A stretch of 64,000 bases of DNA from Jimgerdemannia flammicorona (GCA_003990745.1 RBNI01000008.1:1-64000); one strand, 5' to 3'; counted from the stretch's first letter, positions 24,380 through 37,689 are shown. Program-made: numbers and translations. The notes: a model not told the origin generated them from the letters alone.

Positions 24380-25811
24380 GTATTTTGGCATGATGGTGAA
24401 GAGTCACCCCTTCATATAGAGTAAGGACCTGATTCTGATCTTGACTAATTAGTTGATAGTTCAAACTCCTCTACCTTTGAAAGTCTCATGAATGAGTAGC
24501 TACAGATACTATATCTCTTAGAGAATGGTCTAGACAGATTGTCTGCTTGTCATGGGACATACTGTTATGATTTGTAGACTAGAACCTCATGGGTGATCAT
24601 CATATTTTGCTTCTCTTGTATAGGTTCATGGTACTTTTTGAGTCTGTTCCTGAGTACTGTGGTAGGCAGTATGGTCTCTGAGAGTTTTTTAAGCCAGAAA
24701 GTAGTTCTCTTGATATCTTGCATATAGAAGGGTTCTTCTCATTTGAGCTCCAGTTTTTGTGACTATGAGGCTTCTACTATATTTCAATACAGTAGGACCT
24801 TTTTTTCAATTTTGATGGGTTCTAGGGTCTTATGATTCTTTTCTGCATTCTTCCTCATCAGTGTTTGTGACTTGAAGATGTAATCTTCAGCCTTCTTCCT
24901 AATTTGGTGTAGTCTCCAGATTTCTGAGTCAATCCATCTCCAAGTTAGGTCTAGATTTGTGGCTGAGATTCCATTGGAATCTTCTTCTCTGAAGAGCAGT
25001 TCTCCTGGGATAAAGTGTGTACTCTGTGACCATATGACTCATAGGACAGAGAGGGCAGTTAAAGGTAGTTATCTCAATTCTTATATATGTCTGAGATCTT
25101 TGCCAGGATGTTCCTGAGGGTCTTATTGGTTTTCTCCATCTGTTTATTTTCTTGAGAGTGGTATGCAGTGGTCTTGATGTACTGAATCTTGTATTTCTGA
25201 TATATTATCTTGTGAAATCCATTGACAAATTCTGTGCCATGGTCTGTAGTGATTTGCTTTGGTGTCTTATAGTGGCAGATGATTTCTTGGTACAGGATAT
25301 CAGCTATAGAGAGGACATTGGCTTCTTGTAATGCTCCTGCTTCTATCCATTTGGTAAAGAGGTCTACAATAACTATAATGTAGCAGTTTCTTGATAGTAT
25401 TACTGGTAGTGGCCCAATGATATCTATTGCAATGTGGTAGAAGTAGATAGGCTCAATTCTTGATGATTCAGATGTCTGATCTTACTGATCTTGTTTCTGT
25501 TTTTGGTACTTATCACACCCTTTGACAAATTGGTGCAGATCTTCTTCTATCTTGGGCCACCATATGGTTCTTCTTGTCTTATTATATGTATTGGTTCCTC
25601 CTAGGTATCCTTGTTTGTATACTTCCTTCATTACTTGATACTTCTTGTATTAGGATATTACATGCTTTTCTCCTTTTCTGAGTATAGTATTGTCTAGTTC
25701 AAACTGTTTTCAAGTCTGGTAGATGATAGTAATTGTCCAGATTTTGAGGTGGTTGGGCATCTTCCACTGTCCAAGGTAGCTGATTAATCCATAGTATAAC
25801 TCCTTATTCAT
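24380..25811 (-). pseudogene. Integrase of element B
   Basis: The ATG at 25811-25809 overlaps the RNase H stop as ATGAATAA, identical to element E. The N-terminal segment MNKELYYGLISYLGQWKMP is intact, then stops appear. The zinc-binding and catalytic regions align with E down to a GPY/F block near 24720-24760. Confidence 0.65.
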
Positions 25812-27110
25812 ATTGAATAGTCTTGATGGGGGTGTTTCAGAGTATCCTTGAGAGTGCATCAGCATTGGCATTAGTTCTTCCTGAGCAGTGCTTAATAGTA
25901 CAATCATACTCTTACAGCCTGTAGATTCATCTGACATATATTCCTTTAGGGTTCAGAGTGTGGAATAGTCAGGCAAGGGTGAAATGATCTGTTTGAATAG
26001 TGAAGTATTTCCTGACTAGGTAGTAGTGGAACTTGTCTACTACCCAAACTACTGCTAAGCATTTGAGCTTGTATGACTCATGGTTCTGTTCCACTCTGCA
26101 GATACCTCAGCTTATATAGGAGATGACATATTCATGTCCATCTTTCCTCTGAGCTAGGACTGCTTTAAGTTCTATATTACTTGCATCTGTCTGCAGGATG
26201 AACTCTAGGTTCCAATCTGGTCTTTTAAGAATGGGTGCTTGGGTCAACCTAGTCTTGAGTTTATTGAAGGTTTCTTGGTATTCCTTAGTCCATTTAAATT
26301 TGGTCTCCTTCTTCAGTAGCTTGTAGATTGGAGCTGTAATATTGGAGTATCCTTTGATGAATCTTCTGTAGTAGGAGGCCAGTCTAAGGAAGGCATAGAC
26401 TTCTGTGGTTGTTCTGGGTCTTGGGTAGGCTGCAATAGTCTCAATCTTTATGGGGTCTGTATGGATTCCAGTCTGATTGAAGAGGTGTCCTAGGTAGGCA
26501 ATTTTCTGAGCTACAAACTTACACTTCTTGGGCTTGATATAGAGGTCATGCTCCTTGAGTTTCTTGGGAGTTAGCTGTATATAGTTGATATGTTCCTGTA
26601 CAGTATTGCTGAAGATGATCACATCATCAACATAGACAAAGAGCCATTTTCTGATCTCATTGCTGAAGACTCTGTTTATTATTTGCTGAAAACTTGCTGG
26701 GGCATTGCACATTCCAAATAGCATTTGCAGGTAGATATATGTAACATCAGGTATGATGAAGGCTGATTTCTCACTGACATCTTGAGTGAGACCAATCTGA
26801 TGGAAGCCTGAGAATAGATCTAAGGTGGTGTAGTATTTGGCTTTACTTCCAAAAGTGGTAAGGATTTTTTAAATATTTGGCAAGGGCTGCCTATCCTTCT
26901 TGGTAATTGTATTGAGCTTCCTGTAGTCAATGCAGAGTCTTGGGGCAAACTCTCCAGGCTTGCTTCCTTTCTTTAGGGCAAGAACAATGGGTGAAGCCCA
27001 GAGACTGATAGCTTGCTTGATGATTCTGGCTTCTTCTATTTCCTTGAGTTCTGCTCATGGCCATTCTCTGTAGACAGGTGATATAGGTCTGGCTTTCTGG
27101 TAGATGGGCT
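25804..27110 (-). pseudogene. Reverse transcriptase and RNase H of element B
   Basis: The open piece 26724-26107 (205 codons) contains FGMCNAPASFQQIINRVFSN, the palm YVDDVIIFS with both catalytic Asp, the thumb motif LYIKPKKCKF, GLASYYRRF-like LRLASYYRRFIKGYSN and the RNase H start ILQTDAS. The DYRKLN region lies just upstream near 26930. This is the best preserved palm among A, B, C and E. Confidence 0.75.
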
Positions 27111-27339
27111 TGGTATCACCAGTGTTAACTTCATAGTAGTACTTAGGTTCTTGATTGTTGATATCCCTGAAGTCTGTAGTAAGTACTCCTTCATTCTGGT
27201 ATAGGATCTTGAGAAGTTGTTCTTCCAGGGGAAAGTTTTCTCCAATGATATATATGTGCTTGTTCTGGTCCTTATCTTTCTTGTACTCAAGTTTAGTAAT
27301 CTTGGTGGCAGTATAGGCTCCTCTTCCAGTAGATCCAAA

Positions 27340-27670
27340 GTCTTGTTCTCCTCTCTAGGTCTTGATGAGTTTGATGGCTTCAGTGATCTTGGGCTTCTTG
27401 ATTTCATAAATCAGTATCTGGCCAATCCTGTTATGTTTCTTGACTTTGAATGGGGTAGTGGAGTTGTGATTCCTGACTAAGAGGAAGATCTCACCAGTAT
27501 AATCAGGGTCAATTACTCCTCCTTCAACTGAGATTTTGCTTTTAGCCAGACTGCTCCTAGTCTTGATAATTCTGGTATGGTTCTCTGGCAACTTGACTCC
27601 AATTCTGGTGCCAAGTAGAGTGGTGGTCTATGGTTCAAGGGTGGCATCTTGGATGCTAGCAAGGTCCATT
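27340..27670 (-). pseudogene. dUTPase domain of element B polyprotein
   Basis: The open piece 27591-27355 shows PENHTRIIKTRSSLAKSK (motif 2), GGVIDPDYTGEI (motif 3) and HNRIGQILI (motif 4, with Asp to Asn). A stop at about 27357, from a single change, separates motif 5 (RGEQDFGSTGRGA, reading on to 27300). Confidence 0.72.
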
Positions 27671-28129
27671 CCTATGGCTCCTTCAGTCTTGTATTCTAGG
27701 ATCTTGGCTTTGGGGTAAAACTTCTTGACCTTGAGAGTGATGTCTAGTTCTTGTTCCTCCTCATCATCACTATCAGCTTGTAGCTCTGTGGGCTGGTCAT
27801 CTTCTTTGGCTTTCCTTTTTGCTTCAGTAGCTTCTTGCTCATACTTCTATTAGTGGATTTTCCTGACTTCACTGATACAGGACCAGCAGTCATTCAGATG
27901 TTCAGAGCAGTACATCCTAATACCATGGGAGTATCTTCCTTGAGAGGCATAGCCATCAATGATCTTATTGTACCACTGCTTATCTGTAAGCTTGGGTGTC
28001 TTGTTCTTGTTCTTGTTCTTGTTCACTGAGTGTATAAAGACTTCTGTGTCCTCTTCATCTCCTTTTTCCATGTCTGATAGAACTTCTTTGTAGACATTGA
28101 TAGAGACTTGTACCTTTTTTCCTCTATAG

Positions 28130-29841
28130 TTGATCTGCATCTTCTGGGCATTTAGGTCAATGATGGCCTTGGCCTTATGAAGCCATTGATTGCCAATGAG
28201 GATGTCATAGTTGGTGGTACTTATAATAATCACTCTACTGGGATAGTAGCTCCTCCTATTTTAACGGGGACTTCTCAGATTTTTCTAAGGAGGGTAGCTC
28301 ATGTACCATCTGCTATGATATAGACCATCTTGGTGAAATCTTCAATGTCCCAGCCTAGACAGTCAATTGCTTTCTTGCTCATGAGGCATTCTCTAGCACC
28401 AGTATCTATGATGACATAAAAGATACAATCTTTGATCTGACATATGGTATAGGCTGATATTTTGTGCTGGTCTTCAGATTCTTTATCTAAGTCTTCTTGA
28501 TCATCTTCTTGTACATTGTGAGCTTCTAAGATCTTGTATTCTTGGTTCTTTATAGTGGTAATAAGTCCTACTCTCAACTGCTGTCTGAAGGCAGAGACTT
28601 CGGCTAGTTGTCCAAAAGTAGCATTGATCTTCTATTTCTTGAGGTCCTTGTAGATATCATACTAGTGGATCTTGGTCTTGTGTAGCTTCTGTTCCTTCTT
28701 GCTTTCACTTTCTCCTGAGACTAGAGTAGTGCCTTCAATGATTTGGTGGGCAGCTTCATCTAACTCTATATCTTGATCAATTTTCTTGAGTTGGGTCTTG
28801 CTTTGAATAGTGACAGCTGGGCTCCTCTTCAGTCTTCCAACTGGCTTGCTGTTGCTCTTCTTATAATATAGCTTGGACTGGATTCTGGTACCTTCAGTAG
28901 CAGGGTAGAATTCAAGCTCTTCATAATATTGTTCATCATTAGTATCACCAATCTTCTCAATGACTACTGTATTGATTTGTTCTCTGGTTCTGGTAGCATT
29001 ACTTTGTTGGGCTTTGCATCTTATTTTAGTCATATAACTCTTTGCATAGTGGCCTTCTTCTCCACATCTAAAGTATGTAATGTTGCATTCTTCTATAGTA
29101 GCTGCAAATCTCTGTACTAGTCTCCTGTTGGTGCATTAGACTTCTCTAACAACATCACCAAGATATGCAGTCATATTGACAAACTGCTTAGCAAGTTCCT
29201 CCACTGGGTCAGCTTTGGCTACCTTGGGGATGGGTGGGAATATTTGTCTATTTACAACTGTAGTGGGTATGATACTAGTTGGCTTTGATAGCTACATCTT
29301 GATGCCAGTTATTTTCTCCATTGAGTGTTCAGTAGGGTGTCTGGTAGTCTAATATCTCTGTGCAAAGACCACTTTCTGATCAAGAGTCAGTATAGCTGGG
29401 GTAGACCAGATTTGTAGAGCAATTTCAGGATGAACTCCTTTAAGGAAGGTTGAATTCACTATTTGTTCCTTGAGGCAGTCATCATAGCTAGCCAAGACAA
29501 TCTGATGACAGATTCAGGTATAGAATGAGTTGGGATCTTCACTGAGTCCCTGGCAGATAGTGTTGAGTTGATCCTTGAGAGATTGCTTGATCTCTTCAGT
29601 ATAGTATATAGTTCTGAGAAAGGTCTTCATGTTGACAAGTCTGGCTGCACTAGCATCAGTAATAGTGACTGCATTGAACTTGTCTCTGGTATGTCCTCTG
29701 AGGCCAACTGATAGAAGAGTCAATTGTACATCCACATTGAGAGCTCATACAGCAGCAAATTATTCAAAGTCTTCAATAAAGGTCAGGATTGACTCTTTAG
29801 TAGTATGTATATCCATAGAATGTGGAGGGATATATTTCCAT
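28130..29841 (-). pseudogene. Gag and protease of element B
   Basis: Gag is read from the ATG at 29841-29839. The open piece 29735-29514 carries LSVGLRGHTRDKFNAVTI and YYTEEIKQSLKDQL. The CCHC knuckle near 29032-29075 has lost its first and last Cys to Tyr. The protease contains IIDTGARECLMSKKAIDCLGW, with its DTG at 28398-28406, followed by a diverged flap region. Confidence 0.7.
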
Positions 29842-29961
29842 CTTATCTTGAATTCTTATAGGGGTGACTCTTGTAGTCAAGGTAGTTATTGTGGTAGTTG
29901 TTCATTTTTCAGCTTGAAAGTGAGGGATTCATCTTAAATCACCAGCCAATGGACATCAAGT

Positions 29962-31554
29962 TATTATGTTATAGTCACTGAGTCCTTCAAATATATCAGA
30001 TTCTCTTTAAGGTATATCTCTTAGATGAACTCAAGTTTGTTATAAGCAAGTTCTTATTGGAGTGTCTTCCCAAGGTCTTTTAGTCCTCAAACTTCTTATC
30101 TTTAAACTGTCTTGTTATCTCTTAGATTGCTTGCAAGAAATTGTATATATTATACTGAGTATACTAACTTTATTTCAAAGAAAATAAAAGAGATATTTAT
30201 ACAAAATATAATTCAATAGTTGCTAAGATATAAAGCTAAATATAAATTCCAATAATTAAATAAAATACTGGAATACAGAAAACTGCCAAGTTCTAGTATC
30301 AGCACAGATGGTTGTACAGGCTCAGAATACTGGTATAATTTCAGTAATATAGGAAAAGGGTACTGGTATAATTTCAGTGATATAGGAAAAGGGTGCTGGA
30401 ATAATTCTGGGTTACATAAGGTCAGAATGCCAGTAGAGAAACAGCTGTTATACAGGAAAAGAATGCTGGAATAATTCAGTATAACCAAGGGACTTTAGAG
30501 TAGAATGTTCAGGACCATAGAGGCTTCATCCTCATCATCATTGAAGGAGATGAGATCCACAAACATTTTGGTCTCATTGCATAGATTGTGCATTTCATAT
30601 ATATCACCTGGAATGACATTATCACCAATGATGTCATTATATTCAGCAGGGAAATTGGGGGCTCTCCAATCTATGAGGTTCTCTTCTACAAAATAGGAAA
30701 CAAATGTGGAGTCTTGGGGAGGTTGATCTGGATGCTAGGGTCTTGAAATGTGGAGATCAATCCTTACAGGAATTGGTCTAGATTGTTCTGAAGGATGGGA
30801 TACCAGAAGTCTTCTACTTTATCACTATTGAGGGTGATAGTGAACTGGGCTTCTGTAGCCACCTTGGCTTCTAGTACATTAATATGGCAGGCTGACAGAT
30901 CCCTGAAGTCTGAGACTCTAATATACTCCAAGTTGGGGATCAATTATGATACATGTCTGAAGATCTGATAAATCTTCTTAGCTATCCTTGTTTCATATAT
31001 ATCTATAGGAGTGATATCTTATAACTCTTGAGGGCTGGCCTGTGGGAACTCCTAGCAGAGAATATTTCCTATTTCATACTCTTGCCATATTTAGAGGCAT
31101 TCAATAGCAATGGTGATCCTTGTTTTCATTTTACAGCAGTAGAGAATAAAGTGATAAGAATTTCCAGTACCTAGGTTGAGGCTAGGAGTCCTTCTTGTAT
31201 GGGTCCTTATAGCTCTTCTGATGTCTTAGAACATTCTTTCTTTGACTGAGGTGCCTTAGTGATTCCTTAACCTTGAGGTTTGGCAAGCAGCAGACATTTC
31301 ATTTATGGTAAGTCTTTGAGCTATTTTGGGATTGGTGGGTCTTATTGAGTTACTGCTACTATAGTTCCTTAATCCTTCTTTTATATTCCTCAAGATGCCT
31401 GTACTGTAGTCACAATGACTCATAGTTAGTCATCATTACTTATCTTATAGTCTGGGTGAGTTATGCTATATGATCTTCCTATGCTCTGATCTGGTGGCTT
31501 ATAAGGAATTACTATCTCTTATACTGATATCATCATTCTGAGATCACTGTTACA
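29962..31554 (-). repeat. 5' LTR of element B
   Basis: 1,593 bp. The terminal TG has become TA at 29962-29963, and the other end is intact (tgttaca). The LTR ORF remnant lies at about 30500-31250, with TATA-like TATAAAAG on the minus strand near 31380. Confidence 0.85.
30490..31290 (-). pseudogene. LTR-encoded ORF of element B, 5' LTR copy
   Basis: Decayed homologue of the E LTR ORF. Minus-strand reading retains the RVSDFRDLSAC-like, TITLNS-like and FVSYFVEENLIDW-like blocks (about 30900, 30830 and 30690), with multiple stops and small indels. Confidence 0.5.
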
Positions 31555-31874
31555 ATATATACTATTATGTTAATAGCTTTAGCTCAATATGAATATTATA
31601 ATCTGACTACATTAATCATTGTTCAAGCTATTTCAATAATTATATAGTTAAATTACTTAATCATATCATTCTGCTGGAGTATATAAGGAGCTGTTATTTG
31701 ATAGTATATATTGTATTTTTTAAGAAACTACTTGAAAATATTATTGATATATTCACATCTATTATTTGATTATATAGTATATACTCTACATTCTGTCTCA
31801 TTCTTAGTAATTGCTTTGAATTCTTTAAATTTGTCTAAGGTTTCATATTTTGCTGATAGAAAATAAATATATAC
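31555..31874 (-). pseudogene. Copia integrase fragment between nested gypsy elements
   Basis: A 320 bp remnant of the copia internal region left between elements B and C. Minus-strand content fits a copia integrase core but is too decayed to confirm residue by residue; placement relies on its position in the nest. Confidence 0.4.
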
Positions 31875-32304
31875 TGTAACAGTTGATCTGAATTAGGAAT
31901 ATGAATTAGAGAAATAGATATTTGATTGTGATATCTAAATCTAATTCCCAAATATAGTATAGCCTTACAAATAATAGTTATTGTATTTCACAAATGTTAA
32001 AGTTTTAACAATTATCAAGATTTAGCTGATGTTAAGGATTTAATACTTACAAAAAGTGACTCATAACTTAGTCACTCTATAGTTAGCCAACTTGTATAAA
32101 TATCTCAGTATCTAGAGTAAATAAACCTCAGATTGAAATAGTTCAAAATAAAGAGAAAGTAAGAGAACTAGTAAGTCTGTGAGCAGATATACTTCAAACT
32201 TACCCACCTCTATATTCTGAGGACTCTGTGGAGTCAAAGAAGATCAAGTTTTCAAGATACAGAAATCTGACATACTTATATAGTTATACATCCACTATAT
32301 TACA
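31875..32304 (+). repeat. 5' LTR of element C
   Basis: Begins tgtaacagttgatctgaatt and ends ctatattaca. A related LTR occurs at 38147-38612 and, in element D, at 47637-48129. It is too short to hold the ORF found in the 1.5 kb LTRs. Confidence 0.8.
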
Positions 32305-32349
32305 ACTTGGTGTCTATTGGCTAGTGATTCAAGACAAATCCTTTACTTT

Positions 32350-34090
32350 TAAGCTAAACAATGAATAACCACTACTACTCAAACAACTACACAAATCAAG
32401 ACATCCAGACAAGATAGATATGAGATTACCAGTATTCACAGATATACTTCAGATAAATCAATCATCATCATTATTGATAATTTTGAGCAATATACTATTG
32501 TAAGAACCCTGACAACAAGACAGCAAGTAGCTCTCATACCCTTCAGTCTCTGAGGACTAGTAAGAGCAGTATTCACAGCTATAATCTATGTGGAAAATGA
32601 TGACAATACTGTGCTGGCAGTATAGAAGACCTGGCTCCAAACCACCTACTATACAGATGAGATCAAGTAAGCCCTGAAGGATTAGCTCAATATAATATGC
32701 CAAGGAATGAGTGAGGATTCAAACACATTTTACACCAGAATCCAATATCAGATAATTCTTGTAGACTATGCTGATGCTATCTGAGATTAAGTCTGAAGCA
32801 ACCTTCATGAAAAGAGTTCACCTAGAGATAGTTATAGCTATCTGCTCATCACCAGTAGTCTTAGATCTAGCACCAAAGGTCATCTATACTCAGTGATACT
32901 GGATAGCCAGATATCCACAAGACCATACAATTGAAAGAGTTACTGAAATCAGAATTGAAGCACTTAAGACAACCAGTATAATCTCTATCACAGTGATCAA
33001 TCTAAACATACCTTAGCCAAGAGCTACTGAGCAGTAGAGAAACAGTGACTCTATGGAAGAACTTGCTAAGAAGTTTGTCTAAAGGACTACCCATCTAGGA
33101 GATATGGTAAAGGAAATTAGAGGAAGAGACTGCCACCCAGTTCAGAAGTTTACCACCACCTCAGACAAGAAGAAAGATATCTGCTATAATTGTAAAGAAG
33201 AAGACCACTACTCATATGAATGTATTAGTGAAACCAAGCCCAAGATCCAGCTAAGCAATACTACTTAAAATAAGGAATAGGACAACATCATCATCTTCAA
33301 AGAGATTGGAGAATCAGATAAAAAAGAATGGGAAGTCTACTCTACTGAGACTGTCAAGAAGAATGTCTGCAAACAACCCTACAAGAGACCACCAGAGAGA
33401 CCCAAGAAGAATCCTGTTGAGAAATAGATAGAAAGTGCTATAGAATGTCAAGATAAAGAAATAGATCAAGACATGGAACTGGAACAGACTATTCAAGGTA
33501 TTATTTGAGGAACTACTCTAGCCAGTGAAGGAGAAAAGAAGAAGAAGCTTTGCAAAACCAAAACCTTCAATATCTTCACCAATAGAAGATCAATAAAACC
33601 TTTGGCCAACTGGTAGAAATACCTACATTCAGACAGCAAATGAGATATAGACTTGTCAAGACAACCAAGAAACAAGGATAGAAGACAACTGAGACCAACA
33701 AAGTCCAAAAAGACTCTGGAGAAAAAGTGAAGACAATTGTAAGACCTCTGCCTATACAATCTATCAAATTAAAGATAGAATCTTTGAGGCCATCATTGAT
33801 ACTAGAGTAGAAGAATATCTTCTCAGCAAGAAAGCAGCAGACCACCTAGGCTGGGAGGTTGAAAAAGTAATCAAATTGGTATTCATTACAGCAAATAGCA
33901 CAAGAGCTACACTTCTGGAAAAGTTCAGAGATATTTCTATCAAGTTTGGAGGAGTAATCATCCCAGTAGATATCATTGTAACCAATGCTACCAACTATGC
34001 CATCCTCATCAGCAACTAGTGGCTTTATAAAGCCAGAGCAGTAATTGACCTCAATGCCTAGAAGATACAGATCATCTATTAAGGTCAGAA
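32350..34090 (+). pseudogene. Gag and protease of element C
   Basis: Gag homology to A/B/E is visible at 32600-32760 (YYTDEIK-like, then LNII-stop-QGMSEDSNTFYTRIQ) and at 33597-33640 (TFGQLVEIPTFRQQMRYRL). The zinc knuckle C-Y-N-C-K-E-E-D-H-Y-S-Y-E-C at 33182-33223 keeps all four ligands, with Asp in place of the usual Gly. The protease reads IIDTRVEEYLLSKKAADHLGW with DTG changed to DTR at 33798-33806. Confidence 0.65.
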
Positions 34091-34439
34091 GTTGTGAATT
34101 CCCATCAATATCAATAAAGAAGTACTGTCTGAGATTGAGAAAGAAGAAAGTAAGCAAAAAGAAGCCTATATGGTAACCACTTACAAAAAGAAGAAGAATG
34201 TCAGATAGATTAGTGAAGAAGAATAGTACAAAAGGATTATTGAAGGATATATACTGCAAGGAGTCTGCCCTTATGGAATCAAGATATACTGCATGAAACA
34301 TATTGATGATTGCTACCAGTGTATCAGCAGAATCAAGAAAATCTACTATAAAAGAAGACAGAAGGCTCTCAAGAAACAGGCAAGATAAGGAAAGGAGGAG
34401 GAAGAGAATGATGAACCACCAGCTCTCCTAGAGGATAGT

Positions 34440-35100
34440 TAGTGATGATGAAGAAGAAATTAAGATCAAGATTTGAAAGATCTATTCTGATACAGTTCTA
34501 GCAGAATATAAGTCAGAGAATATAGCTAGAATAAATATTGTTATAGTAGAAGAAACTGTACTCAAGCCCCAGACAACTACCCTACTCACAACTGGTCTGG
34601 AAATAACTATTCCAAAAGACTATATTAGAAGCCTCAAGACAAAAAGCAGTCTGGTCAAGAGTGAGATTATGATGGAAGAATGAGTCATTGATTCAGATTA
34701 TATTAGAGAAATACTACTAATTGCTAGAAACTACAACTCCATGTTTCTATTTTCAATCAAGAAGAACTGATTGGTGCAGATTTTGATCTTATCAGTTCTT
34801 TAGCAAAAAGATCATAGTAGTTAAGAAGTTGGAGGAAATAGAAAGAGGAAAGAAAGGATTTGGATTTACAGAAAGTGAAGTATTCACTAGCACCAAGATC
34901 ACTGAACTGGATCACAAGAAGAAGGAAACTACAAACAAGCATAGCTATACTATTAAAGATGAATTCTCACTCAAGAAAGAACTCAAGAAGCTACTCTATG
35001 AATTTGAGGATATTCTAGCCACAGACTTCAAGAATATTAAGAGAAAGACTCCATACCACTATTATGATATAGACATAGGAGATACTGAACCAATTTATTA
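34440..35100 (+). pseudogene. dUTPase domain of element C
   Basis: Plus-strand reading gives LKTKSSLVKSE (motif 2), VIDSDYIREILLIARN (motif 3), a degraded motif 4, and ERGKKGFGFTE (motif 5) in the open piece 34829-35101. A linker that aligns with E follows (TKITELDHKK). Finding the domain in this more distant family argues that the dUTPase was present before the two families split. Confidence 0.62.
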
Positions 35101-35186
35101 AAAAGCAAGGCCAATGTAGAAAAAAAAAAAAAAAGAAAAGCCAATTACACAAAACAAAAAAAAAAAAAAAAAAAAGCAAGGCCAAT
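35101..35186. repeat. Poly(A) micro-insertion with target duplication inside element C
   Basis: Direct repeats aaaagcaaggccaat at 35101-35115 and 35172-35186 flank about 56 bp that is nearly all A, with only a short non-A core. This is the structure expected of a very short target-primed reverse transcription product. Confidence 0.6.
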
Positions 35187-36440
35187 TCCACAAGCCTATT
35201 ATAAATAGCTCAGAGAAGAAATCAAGCAGATGAAAGAAGCTGGTATCATCAAAGAAGCCAGCAGTCCTTGGGCTTCACCAGTTGTACTAGCTCTAAAAAA
35301 AGAAAGCAAGCTAGGAGAATTTACTCTAAGACTCTGTACAGATTACAGGAAGCTCAATCTGACTACAAAGAAGGATTATCAACCACTACTCCTCATCAGT
35401 GATACATATTCTCATAACTCTGAGAGATAAAGTACAGTATTATTATAGTACTTAGATTTATACTCAGGATTCTACCAGATTGATCTCACTAAAGCAGCAA
35501 GTGAAAAATCAGTCTTCATTACTCCAGATAGAACCTATGTCTATCTACAAATGTCATTTGGAATATATAATACATCAGTATATTTTTAGTGAATGATGAA
35601 TAAAATCTTCTACTATAATATAAGAAGATGGATAATAGTTTATATGAATGATGTTATCATCTATAGCAAGATAACTGAAGAATATCTATAGTACATCTAG
35701 CAGATAATAGAAAAGCTAAGAAATCATGATCTTTATATCAAATTCAAGAAGTACAAGTTTGTAGAAATTGTGATCTCCTACCTTGGCCACATAATTAACC
35801 AAGATGGAATACATACAGACCTACTTAAGATTTAAGCAGTAGCAGCTTACCCAAGACCCACTATAGTTACTGAAGCCCAAGTCTTTATGAGACTCACCTC
35901 ATACTACTACAGATTTATCAAAGAATTCTCCAATATTGCAGACCAATCTACAAACTCAACAAAAAGGTTATTAAGTTCCAATAGATCAGAAAGCAATAAA
36001 AATCATTTGATGAACTCAAGATCAGGCTGACCCAAGCACTCATCCTCAGAAGACCCAATTGAACTCAAGAATTCATCCTGCAGATAGATGCAAGTGCAAA
36101 AGAACTAGGAGCAGTTCTGGTATAGAAGAAAGACAAAGTAGAGTATATTATTATATATCTAAGCTGAGGAATCTGAGGAGCTGAAAAGGAGTATGAATCC
36201 TACAAGTTGGAATGTCTTACCATTATCTAGGCTATAGAGAAGGTTCACTACTATCTTGCAGAAAGATACTTCACCATTCAGATAGACTACTTGGCTCTTA
36301 TCTGACTACTGACCACTGGACAACCCAAAGGAATCTATGTTAGATTGATCATAAAGTTACAAGCTTATGATGTAACTATTGTACACCACCTCAGAGGAAC
36401 CAATATCAATATAGACACTCTCTCATAGATATCTTGAAGG
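35187..36440 (+). pseudogene. Reverse transcriptase and RNase H of element C
   Basis: 35230-35430 contains MKEAGIIKEASSPWASPVVL and LCTDYRKLN. The palm near 35639-35660 reads YMNDVIIYS, with the first catalytic Asp changed to Asn. The thumb and connection follow, then RNase H (ILQIDASAKELGAVL near 36075, ECLTII near 36210). Numerous stops. Confidence 0.65.
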
Positions 36441-36454
36441 ATTTCCAACTAGCA

Positions 36455-37620
36455 AATTAACCATGAATAAGAAACTTACTATAAAATTATCATCTATCTA
36501 AAACAGCAAAAGATGTCCTAATATTTGGAAGAATGGATACAAATGATTATTAACAGAACATGGAAATAATTTGAAACTGATAGAGAAATATTGAAAAAAG
36601 AAAAACTATGAGTTATACTCAAATATAAGAAGGAACAAGTAATGAAATCAGTATATGAACTCAGCTATTTAGGAGAAACAAACACATATAATAAAGCAAG
36701 AAGACCAATGTGGTGGTCAGAAATGAAGAAAAATATTAGATGATTTATTAAAACCTATAACAAATACCAGAAATAGAACTAAGACCAATAAAATCAGACC
36801 CCAGAATCAGTATACATAGAACTAGTACTCTTTGCACACATTGCAATAAACATAATTGGCCCCCTACTCTTGACTTTGAATGGCAATTGATATATCATTA
36901 TCATTGTAGACCTTTTCACAAAATAAATAGAGGTAGGACCCCTCAAGGAAGCCAATGTACAGTCAATTACTGATTTCTTCTACAAAGAAATCATCTGTTA
37001 ATTCAAGACCCTAGCACAAGTAACTACAGATAGAGGAACAGAATTTGTGAATCAGTTCTTTGAGATTCTCTATAAAAAGTATAAGATCCAGTATATTTAG
37101 ACTACAGTCTATCACCCTCAGAGAAATAGATAAGCAGAAAGGACTAATAAGACTCTCAAGAACATTATCACTAAGATCTATAATAACTATGAAAACTGGA
37201 ATCACTATCTGCCAATAGTATTATCTGCTCTCTGAGATATCTGATTACAAAGTACTTATTTGACTTCTTGAGAAATGCTGTTTAGAGAAGAAAGTTCTTA
37301 AGGAATCTTATTATTCAATAGAGATACTATATGAAAACACATAGATATAGAGATATGAAAACTATATCAAATCAGAAAGAAGGCTGAGGATTATATAGCC
37401 AAGGTACAGATACTATAACAGAATAATGTGGAAAAGATTCATAAGTCTCTAGAGATTATCAAGATAGAAGAAAAAGTTCTAATATATTAGAATATAGTAG
37501 AAGCTTTATAGTCATAAATACTAGAGCCTAAGTGAGAAGGACCTTACCTTATATAAGATATAAAAGAAATTATATTTTGACTTCAAAAACTCTTAAGTAT
37601 AATCATTCTCACTACTATTC
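36455..37620 (+). pseudogene. Integrase of element C
   Basis: The RNase H/integrase junction contains catgaataag, the same overlap as ATGAATAAG in B and E, followed by a one-base loss. Core blocks are TTDRGTEFVNQFFEILYKKY near 37020-37085, YHPQRN-stop-AERTNKTLKNI near 37110-37170, and a decayed GPY/F region near 37535. The catalytic Asp and Glu positions are still recognisable. Confidence 0.6.
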
Positions 37621-37689
37621 ACAAAAATCAACTTAAGAAGTATTATTGCTAATCAACAGAGTACTACCATAGCCCTCAAGATTATCAAT

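Larger units (their letters stand above)
22690..31554 (-). mobile_element. Ty3/gypsy LTR retrotransposon B (dUTPase family, long LTR)
   Basis: A full-length minus-strand element of the same family as A and E. LTRs are 22690-24252 (3') and 29962-31554 (5'). The 4-bp flanks are both ATAT (22686-22689 and 31555-31558); this is low-complexity but the same length as the duplications of A and E. It inserted into the old copia element. The RT palm retains YVDDVIIFS, and the protease retains DTG (28398-28406). Confidence 0.87.
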
